Part shown: positions 34,001-46,263 of the stretch, one piece after another
Numbering within the stretch: the first letter of the stretch is position 1
Layout: each line of letters opens with the position of its first letter
Position numbers and translations under genes: made by a program
Notes under the pieces: model-generated
The model's input: only the letters and a program-made list of their open reading frames with translations
Told to the model about the DNA's origin: nothing
Database searches by the model: none
Origin: Tetmemena sp. SeJ-2015
Taxonomy: Eukaryota > Ciliophora > Spirotrichea > Sporadotrichida > Oxytrichidae
NCBI GenBank assembly: GCA_027382625.1
Contig: JAJKFJ010022837.1
Location: forward strand, 176,692 to 240,691
Direction: 5' to 3'
DNA length: 64,000 bases

Positions 34001-34102
34001 AAAAAGAAGAGACTCACACGCATCAATGAAATCGAAGAATACTAAAGCTATTCGCCTATTAGCACTCCTATGAGTTCTCAAAACAAAAGAAAGATAGAAT
34101 GA
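31001..34102 (+). CDS. NRF-6-like acyltransferase 3 family membrane protein
   Basis: ATG 31001 starts MKNPKFKGFKFAMLLAFLFF, a signal peptide. A Cys-containing NRF-type lumenal domain follows (CEEQL ... NYKGCKRFP ... GLCIPVQC), then an anchor (WLVILAGLIFTVLFLLSI). The acyltransferase-3 membrane domain has about ten hydrophobic segments (NWVILGHVYLTVSIFG, FIQNWLPWNDETGLYWLYFV, SSYMFSDIFKHPFGPVGYYA). The cytosolic tail is acidic and ends STPMSSQNKRKIE, with TGA 34100-34102. IESs with TCTTA and ATAAAG restore the tail. Shifts near 33285 and 33450 are unresolved. Family members move acyl groups on lipids or glycans; the substrate here is unknown. Confidence 0.85.
33751..33781 (+). other. IES, pointer TCTTA
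   Basis: TCTTA occurs at 33751-33755 and 33777-33781. Removing 26 nt joins SKSYIYS to QKQNKPSNKKQS. Confidence 0.8.
33863..33894 (+). other. IES, pointer ATAAAG
   Basis: ATAAAG occurs at 33863-33868 and 33889-33894. Removing 26 nt joins HSELLLQS to DLDQVDEEQDE. Confidence 0.8.
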
Positions 34103-34190
34103 AATCTTTGGTTTAGTATATTTATTTCATTTAGGTTCTATTTTATAACTTCATGAATGAAAATTGTACAAAGAGGATAAACTTAAATCT

Positions 34191-35619
34191 TCAGCGTTGA
34201 TATTTATGCCTTGATTGATAGGGAACCTCCTCCTCATTAAGATTTAAACTTCTGCTGAGTGTGCTCTTATCAGACTGTTGATACTTTACGTGCCCATTTA
34301 GCATCAGCTCTAATTAAATAGGAGGTTAATTTTGGCCTTTTTCATCTTTACCTACCTCTTATGTGTTTCCTCCATCTTTCTGTTCATATATTCTAAAGTT
34401 ATTACTAAATTTAATAAGCTATGAGTAAGATTTAATAGGAAGCATAATTTAAAATACTTTAGAATAGAAGTTTCTTTGAGCTAATCACTCTAAGCAAGTC
34501 CTTTCATTTCTATTTCTTCTCCCTCCTTCCTAGGACTCCTTGGTAGGGATTTGAATGCTTTAAGCTTTCCGCACACAATAAAGTAGAGAATCATGAATAA
34601 GAAAATGCTGAATGCCATAATGTCTTGCGAAGTTCGGAATCCATAAAATTCTTCAAGCACTGATCCCAAAACTGGTCCCAGGGTCTCGCCCAAGCCCTGA
34701 GATGCGATGAATAAACCACTGATGTTGTTTTAAAGCTCATCTTCGTCAAATTACGGGTATTTGGATTCAGCGGCCTCTAACATATCTGGCAGTACAGGAA
34801 TAATTATCATTCCTGCTCCGAAACCAACTATAGCAAGACCAAGCAGGATAAATTGAGGCGAGTTATAAAGACCGAGGATTTTAGAGGGGCCTACTAGGAA
34901 CATACCAGTAGAGAGAATTGCATAACCGATCAAAATCACTCCAGTTTTTCTAATTCTAGATGTCATTACATAAATCAAAGGACTAGTCGCTGCATAAATT
35001 TAACTTAATTATCATTATGGATAAATTAGGGTGGGGATTGCAAAGCTAAATCCAATATAGACTCCATCATAGCCAAATTACTAGAGATGCAAAGCAAGAA
35101 TAGGCTGTAGAAAAGTGAGAGCTGCATAGACTAATATTTGAGAGATTACTCCAAATGTGAATCTGGGCAATTTTAGCAGCTATGAGTACTTAATTGAATT
35201 AAATTCACTCATACATTATTGTACTTGATTTTGACATTTCCCTTGCTCTCCTAGTCAACAGATACTTATTTTTTAAGGTCACCTTGACTTGATTCTCTGA
35301 TGGGTGTGTTTTATTCTGAGGCTCTTGCACTGGAGGGTAGATTTTTCTCTGCTTCATTTATTTGCGCAAGGGAGTAAGCGATTAATGGGTATATCACAAA
35401 GTAGAATGCGGCTAAAAATTTACTTATATTGCATGAGATTCTTACAAACTGAGAAGAAGGGTAACATATAACCTCCAATTTGGTATCCTATCATATATTT
35501 TAGAATATCGAAGTTATAATTTGGTAGAGTATGGCTCCGAAAAAGGGACCAAGAAGTAGTCCTATACCTGAGGATGCCTCCATGAAACCAATCATTTATT
35601 CCCTTGAGTCTTTATAGTG
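34191..35619 (-). CDS. C-terminal part of a scrambled, inverted MFS transporter
   Basis: It begins at pointer CACTATAA (35612-35619) with KDSREQMIGFMEASSGIGLL and LGPFFGAILY, the TM4-5 region of major facilitator transporters. It continues through TM6 (FLAAFYFVIYPLIAY), a long Ser/Asn/Gln loop, and the C-terminal six-helix half (TFGVISQILVYAALTFLQPI ... ILLGLAIVGFGAGMIIIPVL ... GLGETLGPVLGSVLEEFYGF). The cytosolic tail is YQQSDKSTLSRSLNLNEEEV, with TGA 34191-34193. Frame breaks near 35450-35520, 35200, 35000 and 34400 mark IESs. It is the continuation of the plus-strand segment at 35707-36519. The substrate is unknown; it resembles the vesicular amine/multidrug branch. Confidence 0.85.
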
Positions 35620-35706
35620 TCTTTAATTCCTAAATTTCAAATTAGATCTGAATGAATTAGGAGTTTGCGAGATTGATAGTTTGTAATAAAATTCAAATAA
35701 AGAATC

Positions 35707-36519
35707 ATGGTAGATAAAGTAGTGGTCTGCCTCTGCTTGATAACTATGTTATCAAATGCAAGTTTTTCCCTCATTGCACCTTTCTATCCTCTGGAAGTCA
35801 AAGAGAAGGATATAGATCTCATTTATATCGGTTTCCTAATGGGGTAAGTATTAATGAGATTTAACTCCGTATTCTTAACTTTTATACAAAATTGTGCAAG
35901 TCAGCTAAAGTAAAATTTAGTACTCAAGCGCTGACTTTCATATTTTCTTCTATTTTAAAATAAAGTTGCAGCAGATTGAATGGTCTTTGATAATGAACGC
36001 CTTTAACTAACACAAAAGACTCCGATTTAATTGATAATCAGCAGAAATCTGCTAAATAGATTTCATGTGCTTTTCAGATATGGATCCTCATTTTTCCTCA
36101 AAATTAAAGTAATAAAAGCAGACTCTCATCAAGAATCTATGCCTTTTTATTCTGAGCTATCATCATTTCAAGTTTGGGATAATTGCCCCTCAATGTTTAT
36201 TAATTCTTTAATTGCTATTTGATATTTTCTTCTTTCATCACTGGGCTACTACTTCACAAAATAGGAAGGTCTTTCGGTATGATCTTCGGAGTTCTTCTTA
36301 TTGTAAGTTTTTTAACTGCTTCTCTCCAATTAAGTCCTATAAGTGATATGATTTGAATGAGCCTTTATAGATTATATCAATGCTGGGACTTGGTTCACTT
36401 AAATATGTGCATGACAAAGAGAGATTTGTGCTTTTCTCATTCTTGTGGAAGTTCCTCTGCGGACTGGGAGCAGGCATCAATTCCACCTCATCTATGGCCA
36501 TTATAGCTAGACACTATAA
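35707..36519 (+). CDS. N-terminal part of the scrambled, inverted MFS transporter
   Basis: ATG 35707 gives MVDKVVVCLCLITMLSNASF and APFYPLEVKEKDIDLIYIGF (TM1). The MFS signature loop follows as LLLHKIGRSFGMIFGVLL (TM2-3 loop, GR motif), then SMLGLGSLKYVHDKERFVLF and WKFLCGLGAGINSTSSMAII (TM4). It ends IIARHY at pointer CACTATAA (36512-36519). Joined to the inverted minus-strand segment, it reads AIIARHYKDSREQMIGFMEA in frame, as in family members. Germline-only sequence separates the blocks near 35850-36230 and 36310-36370. The two halves of the gene are divergent, with 87 nt between them. Confidence 0.85.
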
Positions 36520-36657
36520 CCATTTATAAGATGGCAGTTCTTAAAAATCTGAGAAATAAAAACTATAAGTATAGCTGGAGAGTGTTATTTCGAAGTAGCT
36601 TATTCTTAAAATGCTATTAAATTATCAAGAATTAATAATCTTAAGATTGAGAATAAA

Positions 36658-38047
36658 ATGCAATAAAAGAATTCCAGGCAGTAAAGCTTCAAGTCTAATG
36701 CCTCCAGCTCTATTCTCAAGAAATAACCTATCACAAGTCTTATAATAAAATTTTCCATTAAATGTATTGAGTTTGTCATCAGTAGAGTAAAGATAACTTG
36801 ATTAGCTCTGCTACCCATACTATCACATCTGCAAACTTTAGAGAAGAAATTAAGTCTCCACAGTCATCTGCCTCTAAATCTTCCTCAAGACTCAGGCTTT
36901 AAGAGGATCCTGATAACAGAAAGAAAATATAATTGATGACGAAAAATATCCTTGACGAGGCATAAAGGGAAGAGGAAAAGGAGCCTAAAAGTCCAGAAGA
37001 AGAAAGTGCAAGTGATAGCGAAGAGGAAGAGGAGGAAGAGATAGAATTCAAGTCCGAAGAACTTATTGTAAGTTAGCAAATAGCATTAGGAATATTAATA
37101 TAGTACTTCGTTTCAAGATTCGTCGTTTAATTTTTAACTGTAGTATAACCCTGAAAGTAACCTAAGAGGGTGGTTACGAAAAGCACGGCAAAGGAGACTA
37201 CATCGACTTTGAAGATGAGGAGTTGAAATAGCTGAGGCAGTATTTTGACTCTTTAGATGAGGAAGGAACAGGCTCAATAGGAGTGGAGCAGCTGGAGGGG
37301 CCTTTGATAGCTTTGGGTTTGGTGGAGAACAGAGCATAGGTTTAACAAATAGTTGATCTAGTAGATGAAGATGGAAGCAATATGATAGAGTTTGGGGAAT
37401 TTCTTTCCATTATAAAAGGAGGGAGCAATCATAACTTTTAACTTTCATACATTTATTTTCAATTATAATTGATAATGCTGTAAGTTTCATAATTATCAAT
37501 TACCCTTCCTTCCAATTTATATCAGTCATTTTAACTTAACCCTATTTTAGAAAGAAGGAAATGAAGGCACTGGTGCAATTTACTCTTTCTTTAAGAATCT
37601 AACATCAGGGTAACTTCAGCTGGAGGAGAATCCCCACATTCCATTCTCGCTCTTTATTAGCGGATATCGAAGGCGAAAGATCCTAGATGCAATGATGAAC
37701 AAGGATAAAATAAAGAGAGATGATGGAGAAAAGATTCTCAACAACTATAAGAAACAAATAGCAGAAAGAGATAACCCTAAGAACAAAAAGAATCCTAATC
37801 CAAATACCAGCATCAGAAAAACAAGCCTAAATATTATGATGCACTTAAGTTTATATTCATCACTGGAGTAAAAGCCAACTTGAATAAATCACAAGCGTCT
37901 TCAACAATAAATGGTAGTAAAGGCTTCAAAGGAAGAGATTCTATGTCTGCAACTGGCAGTTAAACGGACTTCGCAAATAATCTTGGTGTTGAAACATATG
38001 ACCCTGAAATCCTATTAAAAATCCTTAATAAGAAAAGCTATAAATGA
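36658..38047 (+). CDS. EF-hand calcium-binding protein with acidic N-terminal region
   Basis: ATG 36658 starts MQQKNSRQQSFKSNASSSIL. A CTATCACA IES of 92 nt then joins KKQPIT to SANFREEIKSP. An acidic run (SASDSEEEEEEEIEFKSEEL) precedes an intron-like GTAAGT. The EF-hand pair is QLRQYFDSLDEEGTGSIGVE and VDLVDEDGSNMIEFGEFLSI. The second loop (D-E-D-G-S-N-M-I-E-F-G-E) is a good calcium site. A basic C-terminal part follows (FSLFISGYRRRKILDAMMNK ... VETYDPEILLKILNKKSYK) with TGA 38045-38047. One junction near 37830 and the intron acceptor near 37170 are unresolved. It is calmodulin/centrin-like in the EF pair only. Confidence 0.75.
36728..36827 (+). other. IES, pointer CTATCACA
   Basis: CTATCACA occurs at 36728-36735 and 36820-36827. 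Removing 92 nt joins KKQPIT to SANFREEIK in frame. Confidence 0.85.
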
Positions 38048-38569
38048 GATTCTCACCTTAATCATAAGCAAGGAATTTTTAATCCTTTAATTTCTTAAAT
38101 TTTCACTGATACTTCTGCTAATAGCTTTTAATAGGCAATAAAGTCAAAAATGAGGTTAAAATAAAAATAGTATCTACACAGTCAAAATCAGAGGCATCGC
38201 AATTTTGATTTGAAAGCCCTACTTCATTAGAGAATTGAGATTTATATAAGATGAGTAAAGCAGATTTGAAAAGCAATCACTGACATCTTGATTATGGGCA
38301 AACATGAAATAGGTGTAATTGTATGACTGAGTGATATAAGACTAAACTTGTGGGTCCTTGAACCCTGGACCACAGCTAATCATCGCAAAGATACTCATAC
38401 TTCTACAAATTTAGATTAAATTATATTGAATGCTTCTACTATGATTGCGCTCCATGGAATGGCAGCCCACGGATGCAAGTTCAATAGCTGCGTAGACTTT
38501 GTTGAGGTTTTGTTTTTAAAGAGTAAAGTCTAAGGGACAGTAGCCTTGATTTGAACTCGAACAATAGCA
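38048..38569. other. Intergenic germline stretch, nothing recognised
   Basis: AT-rich with scattered short frames and no supported coding segment. Confidence 0.4.
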
Positions 38570-39906
38570 ATTAGAGGAGCCAATAGTTATGGAAGAGTCA
38601 TCTTTAATATGTTTTATATAAAGTTTTTAAATGATCTCTGTATGAGCACCTCTGAGTCAAGTCTGCAGAGCATTAGTAGGGGAAGGTCAATGAGACTCCA
38701 TTTACTTGAGATATCTAGGAAGCGTAAGTTGTGCATAGTTAGCCGGTCTAAGGATCTAAATTACCACTTATACATTATCTGGCATCATAGGCTTTTACAT
38801 TTGCAGAAAGAGAATAAAGGTATGAGCAAGTCCCGTTTACATTTAAAATTCTAAAATTAAGCCAAAGTTTTTAATTTGATGAGAAGTTACGAGAACAAAT
38901 TAAACCAAGTTTGCACTAGTAGGTGCTATAGCAAGCTTCTTGATAAGCTCTTAAATTCAAGCAAGAGAAAGTGGAATCATCACAAAATAGTCCATAATTG
39001 CATTCGCTGTGATGATTGCATCTGGTCGCATACTCAAATAATCTTAATTACATTTTATGCATAGTCATTCCCTCTACAAATGTTATCAACACACCTTGAG
39101 CTTAGGCACTGACCGTTTTACGTGCATTTTCTGCCAGGAAGGAATCGAGTCACTACTCCCAATCCTTCTAAATATAGTTTATTCTGTAACAGACTATTAA
39201 AATATTGAAATTAATGACTTGGTGAGTATCTGAGCTAATAAGTAGTGATACACTATGAAGATTGAACTTCGAAGTTATTAAGACTAGATATATCTGAGGA
39301 AGCAAGAGAAATCAGATACTCAAATTGATTGACAAGACAAAGAGTGAATTCTTTCTCGCATCTCTTTTAAGCTATTATTTTAACTACTTTGTTTTAAGAT
39401 TAGGGTGAATAATATTATCCGTTCAACCCCGATTTTTCAAAAACTTTTAAGTTTGCTTCTATAAAGCCTGGACTAATGAGGACGAAGCTTTTGCCATCTG
39501 TGTTAAAACTTGGTATGTTAGCGCTCCTTAAAAAATTTCCCCCAAAAAAAGTCATTTTAATAGATTATTAAATACCACAATTAAAGAGACGGTTCTTACC
39601 AATATGCTAGATATAGATGGTTTCTAAGCTGCTTCTCTAAAGTTCAATAAAAAGACAAAAATATAGTGGTTACTTACAGCAAAAGCTGACTTTGAAGCCA
39701 GTGATATAAAATAGGGTCTGAACGGATAATATCTAAATAAAGAAGTTAGTTGGTGTTGTGATTTCTATCATTTATCTGAGAGAATGACTTTTCGAATTTC
39801 TTGTCTATCGAATTTTGCTAATTTTAGCTTTAAAAGAGTAGAATTTTTTCTGAATCCATCTCAATTTATTATTCTATCTTCACTTATTGGAATTGCTTGT
39901 CTTTGA
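38570..39906 (+). CDS. Unknown leucine-rich protein with a Cys/His cluster
   Basis: A TGA-free stretch of about 180 codons from about 38570 includes SISRGRSMRLHLLEISRKRK and NHHKIVHNCIRCDDCIWSH. A second block reads DRFTCIFCQEGIESL. After frame breaks a third block (YKAWTNEDEAFAICVKTWYV ... FRISCLSNFANFSFKRVEFF) ends at TGA 39904-39906. The pairs CIRCDDC and CIFC could coordinate zinc, but the spacing does not match a family I can name. The leucine-rich aromatic C-terminus resembles that of the gene at 24465-25290. The start is not found, and IES borders are not placed. Confidence 0.4.
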
Positions 39907-40016
39907 ACACAATAGATAAATGCAAGTATATCTGTAGCTTGAAATATCCCTAACAGTATGGAATTAAGTTTACGCGAGTAATGTTTAGCTAGTAATTCAA
40001 ATTATAATTAAATAAA

Positions 40017-41777
40017 ATGAAGTCTTTTGCAGGGCAGATAGCATTGGGTGCTGACAAGTCTTCCTCGGACAAAACTCAGATGAATCTAGCCAAGATAAGC
40101 TCAGAAACTATCAAAATTGGAGATCTTAAAGACACCTCAAAGAAAGCTAAATACAGCAACATGGTCTTTTTTAATGCTAAAAATACTTATTTCTAGTCTG
40201 TAAATTGTCTTCTAGCTCGAAGATAACATCGAAAACTGTAAAATTACTTTTAAAGCATTGCTATAAAGATGACTAGTTGGAATTGGACGAGTCAGATATA
40301 AATGAGCTGGACTAAAATATGCAAGTATACCTGAGGTTTTAAAAATCACTCACCACTCGCTTCAACTTTAAAAAGAAAAGTATCACCTCCTCAAAAACAT
40401 TCCATCGACTTCTCGACAACTCAGCTAATTCTCAAGAAAAAGAAGCTCCTGAATCTCAGATGCTTCAGTTATCTAATATTTCTTTAATTATGAGATGCCA
40501 ACAAGTACATTATTCGGGCGTCTTTAAAAAGGAATGATAAGCTTGCAGAATAAAACTTCCTTAAAAGGAAAATAATAGAACCAAGGTAAAAAGAAGTGGT
40601 CATTATATTGTAGTTATTTTAAAGTTTAATTTCAGCGATGCTTATGAAATCCATTCCTCTACTTCTAGGATAGATTCTCAAAAAGCTGGAAAGAGCAATC
40701 TACTAAACACTTATCATAACCAAAATCATCAGAAAAAAGTAAGCATAATAAATCCCCGTAAGACCCAGTACAAATATCGTGAAGATGCAGTTATGGAAGC
40801 TGAAAGACTTTTATTGCAATATACAATATTTCTCGTTTTAAAAGAGAAGATGAGTCGTTCGAAGAGGATGAAGAATTCAACTCTGATGCGGGAGAGGATG
40901 GTGTTAGGAAAAATTCGGGATCTCTAATTAAAAAGGAGAAAGACATCTTTACTAACTCATTCGAAGAGAGGGAAGAATGTGTCAAAATTAATTTAATGTG
41001 TAAATTTTTTAACTTCAGGAAGAACATATAGATCCAGAGGTAGAGAAGAATTATCTCCAGTATATGAAGGAGATGAAATTCTCTGACTAGGCTTTGAAAC
41101 TCAAGACTTCTAAACTTATGCTAAATCGTCTTATCAAGGCCTAAGATGAATTAAAACTTTAGAAATATGACTCACAGCTTAATGATCAATTCATAAAATA
41201 ACTTGAGCAAATTGTCATAATATAGAAAGTGAGTAAATTTAGCAAGCTTAGTATAATGTTGAGAATTATCATCTTTTCTTTCATTCTATTCTATTAGGAA
41301 TTATCGTTCTCAACAATCTGTTCTCTATCTTTGCGTTTCTAATAGATGACTACATCACAAGCAGATAGACAGCTATCATTATCGACATTTAAAACTCTTC
41401 AAAAACTAGAGTAATTTAAGTACATGGTTGTTCTATTCTTTTTCTTGGTAGAGTTTGGCTATAACTATTACTAACACCCAACCCCTAAATCTTCTTTTTT
41501 TCAGATGTATTATACTTGGATTGATATAACTACAATTCATAAATCTAAGATTAAACTTTAAATTGCAATATTTTAGCATTGAATGATCACTCCTATTATA
41601 ACTCTTATCATAGATGAGGATAAGCTGCAGCACATATAAATTTTAAGGATACTTAGAGTTTCTAAAGTCATAAGAATCCTACGACTTGTTAAAATGATTA
41701 AGAATTACACAATATTAAATCAATAGCAAGGTGAAGACGATAGATATTATATGCAGCTACAAATATCGATGCTTCAA
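40017..41777 (+). CDS. N-terminal part of a scrambled, inverted Slo-type K+ channel
   Basis: ATG 40017 gives MKSFAGQIALGADKSSSDKT and a long hydrophilic cytosolic region (NELDQNMQVYLRFQKSLTTR, MKEMKFSDQALKLKTSKLML). Hydrophobic segments follow (IIVLNNLFSIFAFLIDDYIT). Then comes an S4-type voltage sensor (ILRILRVSKVIRILRLVKMI) with Arg/Lys every third residue. The segment ends LQISMLQ at pointer TTCAA (41773-41777), which joins the minus-strand pore segment. Several unresolved IESs break the frame between 40190 and 41600. The position of the S4 just before the missing S5-pore part is what a six-TM channel requires. Confidence 0.75.
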
Positions 41778-41910
41778 AATAGGTTATAATTTTTAACTCG
41801 ATAAATAAAATTCAGTCATAAGTATTTTAAACTTGTATATAGAGAGCCTAATATGCTTTTGATTGTTGAGATATATTTAGGCTTTAGTAATTTTACTACG
41901 TTTTAACTTT

Positions 41911-44900
41911 TCAAAATTCAGAAGGCTAAAGAGTTCTTGATGGAGAGATAAACTAGTTTTGAATCGGTTCGTTTATATTAAGTTAATTCTGCTCGTCTTA
42001 AACATGTGACTATGAGAAAGAGGATATGTACTCAGTCTAAATGCTTCCCATCTCTTATTGCGGTTACTATGGGAATTTGCTACTCCCATTCTTACCAGAA
42101 AAGTCTAAAGCTCTTTCAAATACATGGGATTGACTTCCTTCGAGAAGTGGCTGCATTTTCTTCTTATCCATATTCATCTATAGGTTGCTTCTCCTTATCT
42201 TATTCTGAGTTTAAAACTGTGTATACTTTTGAGTTCTCTAGAAGAGTTCTCTTTAGAGCTCACTCAGATTTTTATCTCTGCGCTTCAACTTAGACTCCAA
42301 AGCTTCTATGGCTAGTTACCTTCTCTCTTATCTTACAGAGAGACCGTTGGTATTCCTCTTCTTCATTCTATGCATGAGAAGGAAACTTTCACAAGACTTC
42401 ACAGGAATCTCGCCTAAAACGAGTACTCTATCGTCAAGCTAAAGCTTGAAATCTGGAGAGGGATTTAAAATTAGTTACTCAGTGTGTAAAATTTATTAAG
42501 CTCACACTATAAAATTCAATTTATTAGTGGATTTAAGTTGCTGAAGTTGCACTTGAAATCAGAAAGAGTGGTAAGCACATCATATTGATTGCCTGAAGGT
42601 TGTGAGTTTTGTTCTACAATAACCGGGAATTCAAAATCATCATCGTTATCTAGGGCATCCTTAAGCAAGTCTCGATTCCTTATTGTGAAAGTTTTCGCCA
42701 TTTAGTCGTCCTTCAAGAAAGAGAATTCATCTTCTAGCAAGTTTTCGTGATTAGTTTCCTTAATAAGTCTGTAAATTCCGATGCATAAGCAGTTCATGGT
42801 CATGAAATCATTCATTAGATCTATGAAGGGTTTCTATCTCAGAGCATATAGAGGAGGTACTTAGAGAGTGAGAATATTTGAAAACTCGTTAAAAGGGTTC
42901 TCAAGCATTTGAAATAGAGGTTGACTATCTAAATTCTTGACACCCATTTTTTCAAGTTCCTCCTTCTCTTTAAGTTTCTCTAGTTGTTTTTACTTCTTGT
43001 TCTTTTACAAGAGATCGTTGCTTACGAATTTTTTGAAAGTATCAAGATGATTCTCCTTTTCTGAGCTCCAAGCAATCATAGAGCAGAAAGTATTATTTGC
43101 TAGAATGCGACCATTCATGAAAAAGGGCCAATAATAGTACCTAACTGGTAAATTTAAGAGAGATTTTTTAATAATTAAGGTTGCTATAATGAATCATCTT
43201 TTGGTTCATAGCCGATCATACTTAGTCTCTCAGGATCTGATACCTCACAAATGAGTTTTTCTATGTTGTAGAACTGCTCGATATTTCTGTAAATATTAAT
43301 GGCAGTTCCATCTTCGAGTACTTGTTTCTCCTTCCTATGATCTTGAAGTATTATTACACCGTAGGCCTTAGTGATGCAAGATTTATCGAGATGAGATTTA
43401 TCAAAGGGGTCTCCGTAGAAATGGAAGATATTTCCATACACGTTGTTCATCTTAAAAATATCCAGAGCAATATCTTCGTCATAGAAAAACACGATTGCAC
43501 ATAATTAAAGTTAACATTTTTTGATTGGAAGATCGCATTTCTCTCTAATGGCTTTGACGAAATGGATTACTCCGAGATTAAAACCGAAGATAAGAATTAA
43601 ATAAATGGATGGATCATTCATAGTTAATTGAATGTGATTGCTGATCTTCCCTTGAATTTTGTCTTCATCCCAAAGTTGGTATTGATACTTTTTAAGAGAT
43701 ACCTTATATGTGTACAGATTTCTCAAGTAGTTCTCAAAGCTATGCATAAGTTGCGTCTCTACCTCTTTTTCTGTAATAGCACTGAGAAATTTTCTTGACA
43801 AGAAATTGAGTACTCTTTCTCTTTTAGCCTCTTCAGTTTCAGGTACTGAATTTGAAGATGGTTACTAAGATAACTAAGGTGGATATTTTAGAGCTTATTT
43901 ATCTCTTCTCTTACTTGATGTGGAGCTTTCGTTTCTTATGTGGTGATTCTAATTTCCCTAATTAGATGGCAGCCTAAGCTCATTTTAGTTTTAATTAAAG
44001 TTGTTATGATTAATTTGATCTGTGAATGTTCCGAGCAATTTATTATTAGACCGAGGAGACTATTTATCTTCTATCTTTATCTTCCTTTAATTAAATAAAG
44101 TATTTTTTGAGTATTAAGTATTAACTTCCTCTTTATTTTGATATCAGATAAGATCAGGGGTTTTGAAGAGTCAGAGTGAGCTAGAAATTTGGGAGGAGGA
44201 CCATGATCTGCCTCCGCTAAGTGTCCTTCATCAGTTACTAGTGGTCTCTCCGTTTCAATATTTATACCTTCAGTCTCAAGATAAGAATTAAGCTTCTTTT
44301 TAAATTGATAAAATAATTTTCTCAAAGGGTTATTTGCCAACCAGATACTTCTAAGCTTTAATAGGAACTGTCTAATTTTGTGCTTGAGAAGGAGTATCTT
44401 TATTCTGGTCCCGTTTTTGCCAAAATATATAGAAGCAATAATTTTACCTTGGAGTTTGGCCGCTGCCCATTGGATTTTTCTGACTCTTGCTATATACTTC
44501 ACTCACTTACTGCTGGTAAATCTGGTCGAGTCTAAAATAATATCCATAAGCATCATTTTTATATTGAAGTCTTTCCTATGGTAGATTATCGAAATCTCCT
44601 ATCTCTCTTACCATCAAGTAAGCTCTATCTGTAGCTCCAATCACATAATCTGCACCAGGATTTATAAGGCTCTGCACTGCTAGTTTCTTCTAATTCTCTT
44701 TAGGTTCAGGAACAACTCCAAAAAGCAGCATTTTCAAATAGATCTTCTTGCGTTTAGGAGAATGAATATTTTAAGGACTATACTATGCAGACTATTGCCT
44801 CATAGCTTGAAAGATAGAGTCAACTTGCTAAAGCTAGAGATTTTGAAGATCTTCTTTATTGCATATCTGCTGCTATAATAATCATTCAATATCATAGAAT

Positions 44901-46189
44901 CATGTGAATGGTTATTTATTGGGACTATTGTTGACCCTTAGATGTAATTTTTACTGCTTCATAGAAGGTTTAGCCAATTAGCTCTAGAGGAAACTTTGCG
45001 ATCCTCAACTTATAACTTAGATTTTTATATTGGACACTCTAGCAGGCTTATATACGCTCCTTTGGTATTTTCTCAGGCTGATTTATAAAGAAGTTTGCAA
45101 CTAAAGGAATGATTCCAGGGCTGAAGAGTGCTTAAGCCAGCAATTCACACTTGAACTTGTAGATATTTAAACTGTACATCTTATCTTAAGAGTCGATGAT
45201 ATAGTCTTAAGACAGAAAGTTCTAGATTTGGAACGCTGAGCTCAGTTACACATAAAACTTAGAGCAAAATATTATTTGTAATTCGATAAAGATTAAACTT
45301 CAGAGGCTCTTAGACTTGGGTTTTACGTTTCAGAAAATCTATGAACTAGATTTTACGTTTCGAATTTTGCGCGTCCACAAAAAAAGAATAAAAAAATTTA
45401 CAAATTGCTCTATCTGCTTTAAATATACCGTTTAATAAAATATATTTGCTTAATCTTGTGTAATAGATTCTAAGTGTACATATTGATTATAAATAAATAT
45501 AGAGTGTAGGCATTTGATGACTTGATTACATTTAGATGACCTAAAAAGAATACTGCTTGAGCATTATTTGCAATAAAGCAAATGAAATACTATTTTAAAC
45601 ATTCTGGATGTTTGCTTTCCTGAAAGTAGCATAGTCAATTCCTTCTGTGCATAAGTATTTAACCTTAGATTCAATGAGTTCATGTTTTATCAGTGGCTCT
45701 AAGTCAGTATTCTTGAGAAGTTTGGTTCCAACTATGAGGATCTCGGGGAGAAGATCAATTGTCTTAAGATCAATCAACTGCCAAATGAACATCGCTAGCT
45801 CTTTGGCTTTGTGGTTTCCCAATATAACATAATGATCTTTCATGTAGTACTGTCTATTAAAAAATGAAAATGAATCAATATGTAAATTATTTTTCTATCA
45901 TTAAAGTTTGCTTAACGCATGAGTTGGCCAATTTTAGAGATGTTATCTCCAAAGACTATAAAGACACACAATAAGATCGTCACTACAGTGATTCTAGCGA
46001 CCAGAGTTTTAGGATAGATATCTCCGTAGCCCACAGTTGCAGAAGTAATTATCATATAATAGAGAGCGTCCAAGTAGGCTAAGCTAACAGTAAAAGAATC
46101 ATCGAGCGTTTCAGATATCACATTTACCAAAGCAGCGCCCAAGAACTCAATTATCAACAATTAAGAAGTCAGCAACACAACCTGTTGAA
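41911..46189 (-). CDS. Pore and RCK part of the scrambled Slo-type K+ channel
   Basis: It starts at pointer TTCAA (46185-46189) with QQVVLLTSQLLIIEFLGAAL (S5). The pore helix and selectivity filter read ALYYMIITSATVGYGDIYPK, and S6 reads VVTILLCVFIVFGDNIS. RCK1 begins KDHYVILGNHKAKELAMFIW and includes ELLAQALFSPGIIPLVANFF, typical of Slo/BK channels. RCK2-like blocks follow (IYLILIFGFNLGVIHFVKAI, DIFKMNNVYGNIFHFYGDPF). The Gln-rich tail (QKYTQFQTQNKIRRSNLQMN) ends SPSRTLQPSEF with TGA 41911-41913. About 1,100 residues are expected. IESs are present near 45860-45900, 44500-44560, 43500 and 42500. The N-terminus and S1-S4 come from the plus-strand segment at 40017-41777. Confidence 0.85.
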
Positions 46190-46263
46190 ATATTGGCGAT
46201 ATTTGTATAAAAATGATAAGTAATTTCCTAAAAACGCAAATCTAAATCAAAATTAAATCAAAA

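Noticed and set aside
41790..42377. Long plus-strand frame after the S4 segment
   Set aside because: The minus strand of the same interval encodes a Gln-rich, hydrophilic tail in one continuous frame that fits the channel C-terminus, so the plus-strand frame is a shadow.
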